Below the pieces are notes generated by a model, which did not search any database, was not told where the DNA came from, and saw only the letters and a list, made by a program, of their open reading frames with translations. A stretch of DNA of 64,000 bases from Bacillota bacterium (GTDB lineage Bacteria; Bacillota; Clostridia; Peptostreptococcales; Anaerovoracaceae). Positions 26,511 through 34,800 of the stretch are shown here, piece by piece. How positions within the stretch are numbered: the first letter of the stretch is position 1; each line of letters opens with the position of its first letter. The position numbers and the translations under genes were made by a program. The DNA lies in assembly GCA_019420305.1 (NCBI GenBank), contig JAHZHL010000033.1:121939-185938 (forward strand), read 5' to 3'.

Positions 26511-26981
26511 TTATCCTCTCGTCGCTTTGCCTGTCATTCTTTCTATATCCATGCGCAGAACGACCATTTTGTCAAAGGCAGATTCAATATACTCCATTCC
26601 CTCCTTTGGATAATCCGGGCTGAGTTTGTCCGCAATCGCCTTGATGCCCTTTTTCTTTTCCGCAGGATCTTCCACAATGTGAATGGTTCCGAATGCCGCC
26701 ACCGAGCGGTACTGGGTGTTGAATTTTTCCGGCATCAGCTTGACGGAATCGACCACATTCAGGCACACGCTGCGGTTGCCTTTAATGTTTTCGAGCCGAT
26801 GGCCTTCCGGAGCACAATGAAAATAGATGGCGCCGCCCACATAGACAAAATTCATAGGAGTGCCGTACGGCGTATTATCTGCGCTGATGGTGCAGAGTAC
26901 ACCATATTCCGCGCTGTTTAAAATTTCGATGACCTCTTCTTTCGCGATGGCTTTTTCTTTTCTTCTCATTTCCTTATCCAT
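26511..26981 (-). CDS. Pyridoxamine 5'-phosphate oxidase-family flavin protein, Nim-like
   Basis: This 156-residue protein starts at ATG 26981 behind AAAGGCGG; the longer upstream frame is not used. It shows MRRKEKAIAKEEVIEILNSAEYGVLCTISADNTPYGTPMNFVY, split here for description as an N-terminal helix (about 5-20) and the split-barrel core (about 22-130). HCAPEGHRLENIKGN supplies a flavin-contact His. The match is to the nitroimidazole reductase (NimA)-like branch, which reduces nitro groups with FMN. Related members are general heme or flavin proteins, so drug resistance should not be inferred. It diverges from the nitroreductase gene at 27166. Confidence 0.85.
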   Translation of the reverse strand: MDKEMRRKEKAIAKEEVIEILNSAEYGVLCTISADNTPYGTPMNFVYVGGAIYFHCAPEGHRLENIKGNRSVCLNVVDSVKLMPEKFNTQYRSVAAFGTIHIVEDPAEKKKGIKAIADKLSPDYPKEGMEYIESAFDKMVVLRMDIERMTGKATRG

Positions 26982-27103
26982 TTTTCTTCCGCCTTTCCTT
27001 ACGTTTTCTTTTGTATAGCATATAGCAAAATTGGCAGTTATAAAAGCGCCAATTATTTTATTTTTACAGGATCCAATTTTCAAAAAAATACAGTTACAAA
27101 AAA

Positions 27104-27117
27104 GTGCCTACTTGTAG
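27104..27117. promoter_or_regulatory. Perfect palindrome overlapping the nitroreductase -35
   Basis: GCCTAC-TT-GTAGGC lies at about 27105-27118 and covers the TTGTAG -35 element. It is a plausible operator for a MarR- or HxlR-type repressor, which commonly control nitroreductases. Confidence 0.5.
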
Positions 27118-27140
27118 GCGACCCCTGACAGGCATACAAT
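27112..27140 (+). promoter_or_regulatory. Promoter of the ferredoxin-nitroreductase gene
   Basis: TTGTAG at 27112-27117 and TACAAT at 27135-27140 are separated by 17 bases; the start codon lies 26 bases downstream behind GGGAGGT. Confidence 0.6.
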
Positions 27141-27165
27141 AAAACAAAAAACGGGAGGTATTATT

Positions 27166-28015
27166 ATGAATCGCGCGGAATTTCATGTTGCGGACAGCTG
27201 CATCGGCTGCGGAAAATGTGTACTGGTATGCCCTGGAGGGGTTCTGAGCCTGGGAGAAGATCATAAGCCTAGGATCAGAATTCGGATGGATTGGGCACGG
27301 CTGCTGGCGGTGCGAGCATTGCCTGGCGGTATGCCCCCAAGGAGCGATTCGGATTTTGGGGCACAAGCCGGAAGACAGCCTGCCGCCAGTTTCCCCGGAT
27401 AGCGCCGCTCCTTTTATGGATGCTCTGATCGCCGGCCGGCACTCACACCGCAGGTATCTTGATCGCAATGTCGAGAAAAGCATCATCAATGATATGGTCG
27501 CTCGTTTGGGGAACGCTCCCAACGGCAGCAACAAGCAGCAGGTGGAATTTACTTTAATTGATGATAAAGAGCAGATGAAAATCTTTCGCAGCGCCGCTTA
27601 TAATCGGATGACTGAGCTGGCGGAGCAGGGTGTTTACCCGGAAGGATTTGAAGGAATTTATTATGAAGATATGAAAAACTGGGAAAAAACAGTACGCCCG
27701 GATATGCTCCTGTGCGGCGTTCCCCATGCTCTCATTCCTCACGCACCCATCGGCAGCGGCGAGTATCGGGCCGACGTTCTGGTCGCGGGCACTTATTTTG
27801 AACTGCTTTGCGCTTCCCGGGGGCTTGGTAGCGTCATGCTGACCTTCCCCCTCAACGCGCTGAAACAAATGCCGGAAATCAAAAGCATGCTGGAGATTCC
27901 GGAAGATCATTACATCGGCATGATCATCGGCTTTGGATACCCGGAAATTGAATACGCCCGCGGCACGCAAAGACAGATCCCGCCGGAACGGATTCACCGC
28001 CTTACCTTTCGATAA
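27166..28015 (+). pseudogene. Nitroreductase with an N-terminal two-cluster ferredoxin domain, frameshifted
   Basis: The first frame (27166-27402) begins MNRAEFHVADSCIGCGKCVLVCP, holding the first 4Fe-4S motif CIGCGKCVLVCP. The second half of the ferredoxin, GCWRCEHCLAVCPQGAIRI, is only readable in the frame of the downstream part (to 28015), which carries the FMN-binding nitroreductase domain (RHSHRRY, NAPNGSNKQQ, GFGYPEIEYARGTQR). A one-base gain near 27275-27285 explains the split. If corrected, the protein would be about 282 residues with the common clostridial Fer4-nitroreductase arrangement. It could be a real loss of function or a base error. It lies convergent to the phosphopantetheinyl transferase gene. 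Confidence 0.85.
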
Positions 28016-28025
28016 ATCTGCCGCT

Positions 28026-28667
28026 TTACAAAAAGCCCTGTAAGGGGGAAGATATTTGCACCTGACAGCTTGAAATGTCTCCCTCGCTGCAGACCGCGAA
28101 GCTGTATCCCGAAAATCCCTTTATCTGTTTCAGATAATATCGCTTGTTTTCTATCATACAGCTTCCTTTTGCAGTTTCAATCTCCTTCATCATAAAAAGG
28201 CCTTTTCCCATGCACTTTATCGCAGCTTCTTTCCGGCACCAGCAGTCAAAGAAATATCCGCGGCTATCCGTCGAGCGGCGCATCCGGTCGTACTCTTTTT
28301 CTGTCAGAGCTTCCTGTCCTACGCTCCATATGTCCCAAACCTGGGACTGCTTCTGAATATCGATCCCCACCGGAACCTTATCCACGGCGCAGACCACCCA
28401 TTTTCCTGAGTGGGATATGCTGAAAAAGGCCTTTTCTTTTGAAAGATACGGTCTTCCGTATGGGTTGAACTCTATGTGTATTTGTTTCATTCCAAAGTAT
28501 TTTTCAAGCATGACCCGAGCCAGGTTATATCCCAGAACCGTCCGGAGAGAATCCCGCCGGTATCGAAAGCGGCCTGCCTGCCGCTGTTTTTCTTTGGGGA
28601 TCTTTCGCAGCAGGCTTTCATATTGTCCGCTGCTCAGTTCCGTCAGCTCTGCCGCATGGATCTTCAT
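28026..28667 (-). CDS. 4'-phosphopantetheinyl transferase, Sfp type
   Basis: This 213-residue enzyme moves the phosphopantetheine arm of CoA onto the Ser of carrier domains, making NRPS carriers active. It has VPVGIDIQKQ (about 108-115, Mg2+-binding Asp in GID) and FFDCWCRKEAAIKCMGKGL, whose W-x-R-K-E-A matches the WxxKEA motif. The N-terminus contains FNPYGRPYL and FSISHSGKW, typical of Sfp-type proteins. It is the last gene of the NRPS operon and its start overlaps the ACP stop by 4 bases, a good sign that it serves this pathway. It is slightly shorter than Sfp (224). Confidence 0.93.
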   Translation of the reverse strand: MKIHAAELTELSSGQYESLLRKIPKEKQRQAGRFRYRRDSLRTVLGYNLARVMLEKYFGMKQIHIEFNPYGRPYLSKEKAFFSISHSGKWVVCAVDKVPVGIDIQKQSQVWDIWSVGQEALTEKEYDRMRRSTDSRGYFFDCWCRKEAAIKCMGKGLFMMKEIETAKGSCMIENKRYYLKQIKGFSGYSFAVCSEGDISSCQVQISSPLQGFL

Positions 28668-28921
28668 GGAGCGGCGTCTACAGACTGTTTTACATGGTAC
28701 TTCTGTGTCAGAATGGTAAGAATATCTTCGTATCTGGAAATTTTTTTCGCGTCATTGAGGTCGATTTCAATATCAAATTCATCTTCCAGATCCGCCAGTA
28801 TGGAGATTACCGAAAGAGAATCCGCTGCCCAGTCTTCCACCAGACGCGCGTCATTGCGAATTTCATTTTCATTCAGACACAGTTCTTCGCATACGATCTT
28901 TTTCACTTTTTCTTCCATCAT
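28664..28921 (-). CDS. Stand-alone acyl carrier protein
   Basis: This 85-residue acidic protein has the carrier signature AADSLSVISILADLEDEF, with the modified Ser in DSL near residue 35. AAGGAGG precedes two tandem ATG codons at 28921 and 28918. It is a separate carrier between the hydrolase and the phosphopantetheinyl transferase genes of the NRPS operon, whose proteins already carry five carrier domains. It may load or pass on a starter acyl group, or be used for a modified precursor. The tail is longer than in fatty-acid ACPs. Confidence 0.92.
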   Translation of the reverse strand: MMEEKVKKIVCEELCLNENEIRNDARLVEDWAADSLSVISILADLEDEFDIEIDLNDAKKISRYEDILTILTQKYHVKQSVDAAP

Positions 28922-28930
28922 TTTTCCTCC

Positions 28931-29872
28931 TTAGGTATTCTTTTCGATTTCATTGATAAACCGGTTTACCTTTTTTTTGAAAAGCTGAGGTTCTTCCGCA
29001 AAGCAGAAATGCCCGCTGGAATCAAACCCGTACATTTGAGAATTTTCCAGGATTCCATGTATATTCTGCGCCGCCGTCTTGTCTGCCATAGGAACATCGC
29101 ATTGTCTTCCGTAAAGTACCAGTGCCGGTATCTGTGATTTTTCAAGCTTCTCACTGTAATCGTATTGATCCTTCGCGTTGTTTTTCATCATAAGAGCGTA
29201 GTTGATCGCACAGTGATCCAGAATTCCCACCACGTCCTTATTGGCGATATATTCACCGTAAAGTTCCCTTATATTGGCAGAAAACCACGCGTTGGCATAT
29301 TTCTGGTTAAAAGGCGGAAATCCGGTCCTTAAATATTGGTCCGAATACACCGTATTCGTTTTACTTGCCAGGGAGGACACGAAAATAACCCCTTTTACAT
29401 GTTCTTCATACTTTGTCATATATTCCATCGCTGTGACGCCTCCCCCGGAGTGAGCCAGAATCAGGATATCTTTATCAGGAGTAATTCTTTTTCTCAGTTC
29501 CTCTAAATCCTTCCCATAATTTTCGTATGTACAGTCGGACAAATCCGCTGTGTATTCGGATCTGCCCGAACACCTTCCATCAAACAAAACGACGGTCCGC
29601 TTTTTCGCCAGAAACCGGATATAAGGCTCTATGTATTCCGATGAAAATCCCGGTCCTCCCGCCAGTATGTATATGGGCGTCTTGTCTTTTTTCTTTCCAT
29701 ACACGTCATACCACATGATATGGCCGTTGATCGCGACGCTCTTTCCTCCCCGCGACGTATCGCAGTCCTGCTCCGCGCCCCGAGGTGGAAACATGGAAAG
29801 CATCAAAAGGGAACAAAGGATTGCCAGGGCAGCCAGACCTCCGATTACAAAATATCTTTTTCTGAATCTCAT
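28931..29872 (-). CDS. Alpha/beta hydrolase with N-terminal membrane anchor, in the NRPS operon
   Basis: This 313-residue protein has an N-terminal helix (about 9-28), so the hydrolase domain probably faces outside. The nucleophile elbow is LAHSGGGV with the Ser near 142. The oxyanion loop follows LAGGPGFSSEY, and FDGRCSGRS is typical of the proline iminopeptidase-like branch. The Asp is probably in VLYGRQCDVPM and the His in DSSGHFCF near 285. It may hydrolyse an ester or amide of the exported product, for instance an activating or self-protection step; this is inference. Ribosome site AGGAG lies upstream of ATG 29872. Confidence 0.8.
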   Translation of the reverse strand: MRFRKRYFVIGGLAALAILCSLLMLSMFPPRGAEQDCDTSRGGKSVAINGHIMWYDVYGKKKDKTPIYILAGGPGFSSEYIEPYIRFLAKKRTVVLFDGRCSGRSEYTADLSDCTYENYGKDLEELRKRITPDKDILILAHSGGGVTAMEYMTKYEEHVKGVIFVSSLASKTNTVYSDQYLRTGFPPFNQKYANAWFSANIRELYGEYIANKDVVGILDHCAINYALMMKNNAKDQYDYSEKLEKSQIPALVLYGRQCDVPMADKTAAQNIHGILENSQMYGFDSSGHFCFAEEPQLFKKKVNRFINEIEKNT

Positions 29873-29883
29873 GGCCGCTCCTG

Positions 29884-30690
29884 TCAGACAAAGCGGAACA
29901 CCGCAATCCGGTTGCTCAGATTTTTGATAAAGGAAATCTTTGATAACAGTTTGTAAATTCCCATCTTCAGATACATTTTATCTGCCAGATTCGTTTCCTC
30001 AATAAATTTAAGATTGGCATTGAGGTTTTCTACATCTCTGCCGCTTGAAACGCCCCATTGAAAGACTGCGCCTGTTTTGCTTACCGCGTCGGCCATATCC
30101 GTTTTTTTCACGATTTTTTCCGAAAGGAGTTCGAGGACAAGGGTGGCATTTGGAAATTGCCGCTGCATCATATGGATGACGCGCTTCACATCCTTTTCTT
30201 CAAAGTACATCAGTAATCCTTCCATAATAATGAGAACCGGCCGTTCTCCCGCGTCCACCTCTGAAGTCCAGCGCGGATCCAGCGCGTCGCAGCTTATGGA
30301 AATCTTGTTTTTATGGTGGGGAACAAGTTTTTCCCTTACCTCTATCACCTCTGGAAGATCCACATCATACCACGTTATTTTTTCATTGTTTACTCTGAAA
30401 AATCGGGTATCAAGCCCCGCGCCTACGTTAATACAGACGGCCTCCGGATTTTTTTCTATGAATCCCCTGATGTATCCGTCCAGAATAACGGTTCGCACGA
30501 CAACACCGGTTTCGCTTTTCCAATCGCCTTTCTCCGTGGGAAAAATGTCTTTAATTTTTTCATACATTTCCACGGCGTATCTGTCGCTGATGATTCCATC
30601 TTCCCGCAAAGTCTCACGCGCTCTGGCCATCATCGTGATAAACATCGTTCGCTCCACACTTCCCAGTTTTAAATCTTCCTTACCGATCAT
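29884..30690 (-). CDS. SAM-dependent methyltransferase, LCM/PPM family
   Basis: This 268-residue methyltransferase shows VCINVGAGLDTRFFRV (about 83-98) and TWYDVDLPEVIEVREKL, the SAM-binding motifs of the leucine carboxyl methyltransferase-like group. VLIIMEGLLMYFEEKDVKRVI follows near 155. Bacterial members methylate hydroxyl or carboxyl groups of polyketides and other natural products. It would add a methyl group in addition to the two methyltransferase domains built into the NRPS proteins. Its ribosome site AGGAGGG overlaps the end of the preceding gene, which stops 10 bases upstream. Confidence 0.85.
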   Translation of the reverse strand: MIGKEDLKLGSVERTMFITMMARARETLREDGIISDRYAVEMYEKIKDIFPTEKGDWKSETGVVVRTVILDGYIRGFIEKNPEAVCINVGAGLDTRFFRVNNEKITWYDVDLPEVIEVREKLVPHHKNKISISCDALDPRWTSEVDAGERPVLIIMEGLLMYFEEKDVKRVIHMMQRQFPNATLVLELLSEKIVKKTDMADAVSKTGAVFQWGVSSGRDVENLNANLKFIEETNLADKMYLKMGIYKLLSKISFIKNLSNRIAVFRFV

Positions 30691-30699
30691 TTCACCCTC

Positions 30700-31815
30700 C
30701 TATAGTTCTCCGCTGTCCTGTTCCTCATCTTCATTCCTATCCACAGGCAGTGTCACTGTTTTAAAATCTCTCAAAATATTATCCTTTACAAGCGTCTCTA
30801 TGACTTTTTCCGCATCCAGCACTTCACAGGCCCATGATACACCTTCTTTACATCGATTCTCCAAAAGATGCTCCGCCGCCAGCGCGGAAACGACGCCGCA
30901 GAGCCGATAGGCTTCCTCCACCTGGCAAAGGGTTGCTTTCCTGATTGGTTCTCCATTTTTGATTCCGGTCAGATCATAGAGAATGGAATTGAAAAGCGGC
31001 CTGGTGTTGGCGATGGCGTCAAACATGACCATATATTTATCCGTGAGAGCCTCCAGAAAATCTTCCTGATCAATACGGTCCACACTTTCAAAGAGTGTAT
31101 CCAGTATGTTCATCGTTTCCATATCCGCGATCGCGTGATACCATTTCACCGCTTTTATCCCGCACTGCCCGGCCATCACGATGATTTCATTGCTGATATA
31201 GGGCTTTCTGTAAATTTCATCCCGAAATCCAGGCACTCTGTGTTTTTCTTCCCGGGGGACCTTATAGGATACGATTTTGCCATTTTCGTAGCAGGCATTT
31301 GCGTAACCCGAGTCTATGAAGCAGCTGCACAGCAGATCCATGAGGCTTGCTCTGCTGATTCGCTGTCTGCTGCCAAAGTAGCACTCTGCCAGCTCCACTT
31401 CATCGAAATCCCTGACCAGCCGATAAGGGATCAGGCCGGAAAGTCCCGCCTCAAGACCTGCTCCTATTACAAAGGAATTACGGGTATCTTTAAAAAGATC
31501 CGTTTCCCGTTCAATGTAAATACTTTCTCCGGATGTGTCGACATAATCAATGTTGTTTGCCGCCGCGCATTCCGCGACCCTCAGCTTTATTTTGGAGGAA
31601 GGGCCCGCGGAATTTATCACAAGATCACATTGCCGGCAAAAGCGGTCAAGGGATTCGGGATCGAAAATATCGGTTTTTATCCATTTTACGTTCTTATTCT
31701 CAAATTCACAGAAGCTCCTTTGACCTCCAAGAATCGAATACTTCTCTGAAAGATGGCGGATCACTTCTTTTCCTACCGCGCCGCCGCATCCTAAAACGCC
31801 TACTGTCTTTTTCAT
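30700..31815 (-). CDS. Saccharopine dehydrogenase-like NAD(P)-binding oxidoreductase
   Basis: This 371-residue protein starts at ATG 31815, immediately after the NRPS stop codon. The N-terminal Rossmann fold has VGVLGCGGAVGKEV (about 4-17) and INSAGPSSKIKLRV followed by CAAANNIDYVDTSGES (about 68-103), the pattern of saccharopine dehydrogenase and related reductases. The rest has no recognised catalytic motif. Thiazoline pathways such as yersiniabactin and pyochelin need a separate thiazolinyl imine reductase (Irp3/PchG), which belongs to another Rossmann family. This protein could play the same part by reducing a thiazoline to a thiazolidine; that is inference from position. Confidence 0.8.
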   Translation of the reverse strand: MKKTVGVLGCGGAVGKEVIRHLSEKYSILGGQRSFCEFENKNVKWIKTDIFDPESLDRFCRQCDLVINSAGPSSKIKLRVAECAAANNIDYVDTSGESIYIERETDLFKDTRNSFVIGAGLEAGLSGLIPYRLVRDFDEVELAECYFGSRQRISRASLMDLLCSCFIDSGYANACYENGKIVSYKVPREEKHRVPGFRDEIYRKPYISNEIIVMAGQCGIKAVKWYHAIADMETMNILDTLFESVDRIDQEDFLEALTDKYMVMFDAIANTRPLFNSILYDLTGIKNGEPIRKATLCQVEEAYRLCGVVSALAAEHLLENRCKEGVSWACEVLDAEKVIETLVKDNILRDFKTVTLPVDRNEDEEQDSGEL

Positions 31816-34800
31816 CTATTCACCTGTTAAAACTTCCACTATTTTTTCAACATTCGGAGTTTCCATACATGTAAAATGGTCTCCATCTATCCAGATTCTT
31901 CTGCCTTCTCCCGTAACAGCCTGCCTGGCGTAGTCGAGGCTTTCCAGATCTCCGGTTACAAAAAATCCGCTCTGGTCGCGGCACAGGAACGCGTCTACCC
32001 TGCCATCGTACTTTTCCGGCTCATAGGCCATGAAATCCGCGAGAATTTTCGCGAACATAAAATAAGAATTTTTAAAGACTCTGTCGTCAAAGCCTCCGGG
32101 CAGTTTGCTCTCCACCTGCCGGAAAATGTGATCCAGCCGCTCTTCCACTGTTTTTTCTTTCAGCTTTTTGCAGCACCTTCGAATCTCTTCCGGCACTTCT
32201 TTTCGTACGCACATCTCATCCGACGTGAGGAACCTGCCGTTTTTCTTTTCAAACTCCCGCATGGTGTCTTTAAACAGTTCATCATCCATATCGTACCCGC
32301 ACTCTGCCATGTCGGCGCCATACATCTCCCCAAAACCTTTTTCAAAAAAGATATCGTTATCGAAATGACCGACAAAACGTTTTGTATCAATCGTCGTGAC
32401 CCGCAGATTCTCAATTCCCGCGGCCTTCATCAGCCGCCCTGTCTCGATAGCGACGCCTCCACCGAAGCAATGTCCGATCAGGCTGTAGTTTTCCGCTCCC
32501 AGAGAGATCAGATACTCCGCGTTCCTCTTTGCCATGCAGTTTATGACTTCTCCCGGAGAAATCTTGAGGAAGCGGTCCGGATCTCCGCAGTGAAGCCCCA
32601 CTACCGCGTCGGTTTCGGGGATGGCTTTTTTCAGTTTTTCAAAGAGCGTCTGATAAATCGGCATCGTAGCCGTACCGTTTACGAAAAAGGCCCATACATT
32701 TTCCGGGGTTTTCGTTCCTCTCTGATAGATCATAGCAAAGTGAGGGCAGTCTTCGGCCGGTTTTATGCTGTCGATTGCCGACGCCAGCTTTCTGACCGTA
32801 TTGTTTTTCAGCAGAAGATTCATAAGATCGTTCCATTCCACTTCCCGGGCCCTGTCTACTTTGCCGCGGATTTTGGTGATCGCCATGGAGGCGAGAAGAG
32901 AATCCCCTCCCAGATCAAAGAAGCTGTCTGTTACGCCTGGTATTTCGTCCAGTTCAAGGACTTCTTTCCAGACAGCGGCGATTTCTTCTTCCAGTTTTGT
33001 AGCCGGCATATCCTTTGAACCGGATCCTTTTCTTTTTCTGCCATCCTGCGTTTTGCTTTTCAGCGCGTTCTTATCGATTCTTCCTTCCTGGTTCAAAGGA
33101 AGTTCCGAAGATACGGTGAGTTTGCCCAGTTTTTCTTCCGACGGAAGTTCTTCGCGGAGCAGATCCCATACCTTGTCCGTCCCCACATCCTTGTACCCGT
33201 TCCGGTTATGTACCGCGTAATATTTCAGGTTAAATGCCGCAAACGGGTCATCCGGCCGGGGATAGGCGTCCGCAAGCTCCAGGCCCGCCGCAGCTATCAT
33301 CGACCTCCATTCCTCATCCGTAAAGAAAATCCTCTTATCTTCCCGCCTTGTATCCTCAATGGCCCCGTGGTGAAGCATCCCTTTTGAGGCAAGCAGCGAA
33401 GCGGACTCGAAGATGCAGTCAAGGAAGATCATACAGCCGTTGGGTTTTAGCGCCTGTTTTACTTTTTTCATCGCCTCAAAGCCGTCTATCGCGTTATGAA
33501 ACGTGTTCGCGCAGACGATAAAATCAAAACTGCCCATTTTGAGGCCTTGTTTTTCATAAGGCTCATTCAGATCATAGATCCCGTAGTTTACAAAATCATA
33601 TTGTTTATACTTGGCTTTTGCTTCCTGTAAGAAGTACTGGGAAATATCCGTAAAATAATATTCCACATCCGGATAGTCCGCCAGAAACGGAATCAGTTCA
33701 TCGGAGGTTCCCCCTACTCCGGACCCCACCTCCAGAATTCGGATCTTTTCCGCTCCTTCCGCAGCCGTTTCTATGGTTTTTAAACATAGCCGGTTCAGCA
33801 TTTTGGCGGCAAACAGGTCGTGATAAATCTCATGAGCGGTCTGCGATTCCCCTTTGGGGAACAGGAATTCCACCGGGTTGATCTTTCCTGAAATGCTGTC
33901 CGCCAGTTTCTCTGCGGAAGAAAGAAGATAGCTTTCCATTCCCTTATATCCCGGGTTTTCTCTGGCAATCCGCTTTGCCCGGTCCATAAGCTTCCGGTAG
34001 CGTTCCTCCACATCCGTCATGGCCGCCCGGTATTTTCCGTTATGTTCCAATATGCAGCCTTCCCGTTTCAGGGCTTTCAGCCACCTTTCCAGGAGATATC
34101 GGTAATCCGGCGCAGCCTGCAGCATAATTTCAAGTTCTTTTTGAGAATAGGTCTCCCTGTCCGATAAAAAGGCGCCCGCCTTTCGAAAGGTTCGCATGAT
34201 ATCAAGAATCGCGACCTCATTGGCAGTCCTGATATCCGCAAGCATACTGTCCCATTGGACGGAATCGCAGAGCCTTGCCGCTTCTTCCCGGTTTCGCTTT
34301 TTGATTTTCCGGTCGCGCTCCGCGAAGTAATGAGGGTTTTCCTCTTTCTCCGGCAAAATATAAATATCCGCTTTTTCCCCGCTTATGACCGCGGCGTCTT
34401 CCGCTGCCAGATGTTCTTTTAAAATGTTCTCACATTTTTCCTCGTCAATCTCCGCGTATTTCAGTCTCCATTGTTCTTCGTCTTTCCGGCACTGCCGCAA
34501 AGTATCTTCATAAAACAGCCGCTGCTTATGTGGAATATAATCTTCCGCCGGTTCGCGCCACAGTTCTTCCTTTTGGGAAAGGGCTTCTATCATCTCGCAA
34601 AAGCTTTCAAACATAATATCGGCAACGGTTTCATCAACTGTCCCTTTTCTCAAAGTCCATATTACCGAAAGATTTCCCGCGGATTCTCCTACCTGGCAGT
34701 CTATAAACACCTGGGGAGTCTGGCTCGCTTTGTAGGTGACCTCTATGTCGCTGCTGTCAAGGTTTTCAATGCCAAGGGTGCTGGTGTAGACATAGGGCAT

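Noticed and set aside
27094..27534. Reverse-strand frame opposite the nitroreductase gene
   Set aside because: It lies antisense to ferredoxin and nitroreductase motifs and has no start site.
31876..33018. Forward-strand open frame within the terminal NRPS gene
   Set aside because: It is antisense to an intact NRPS with clear motifs, and its own translation has no recognisable features.
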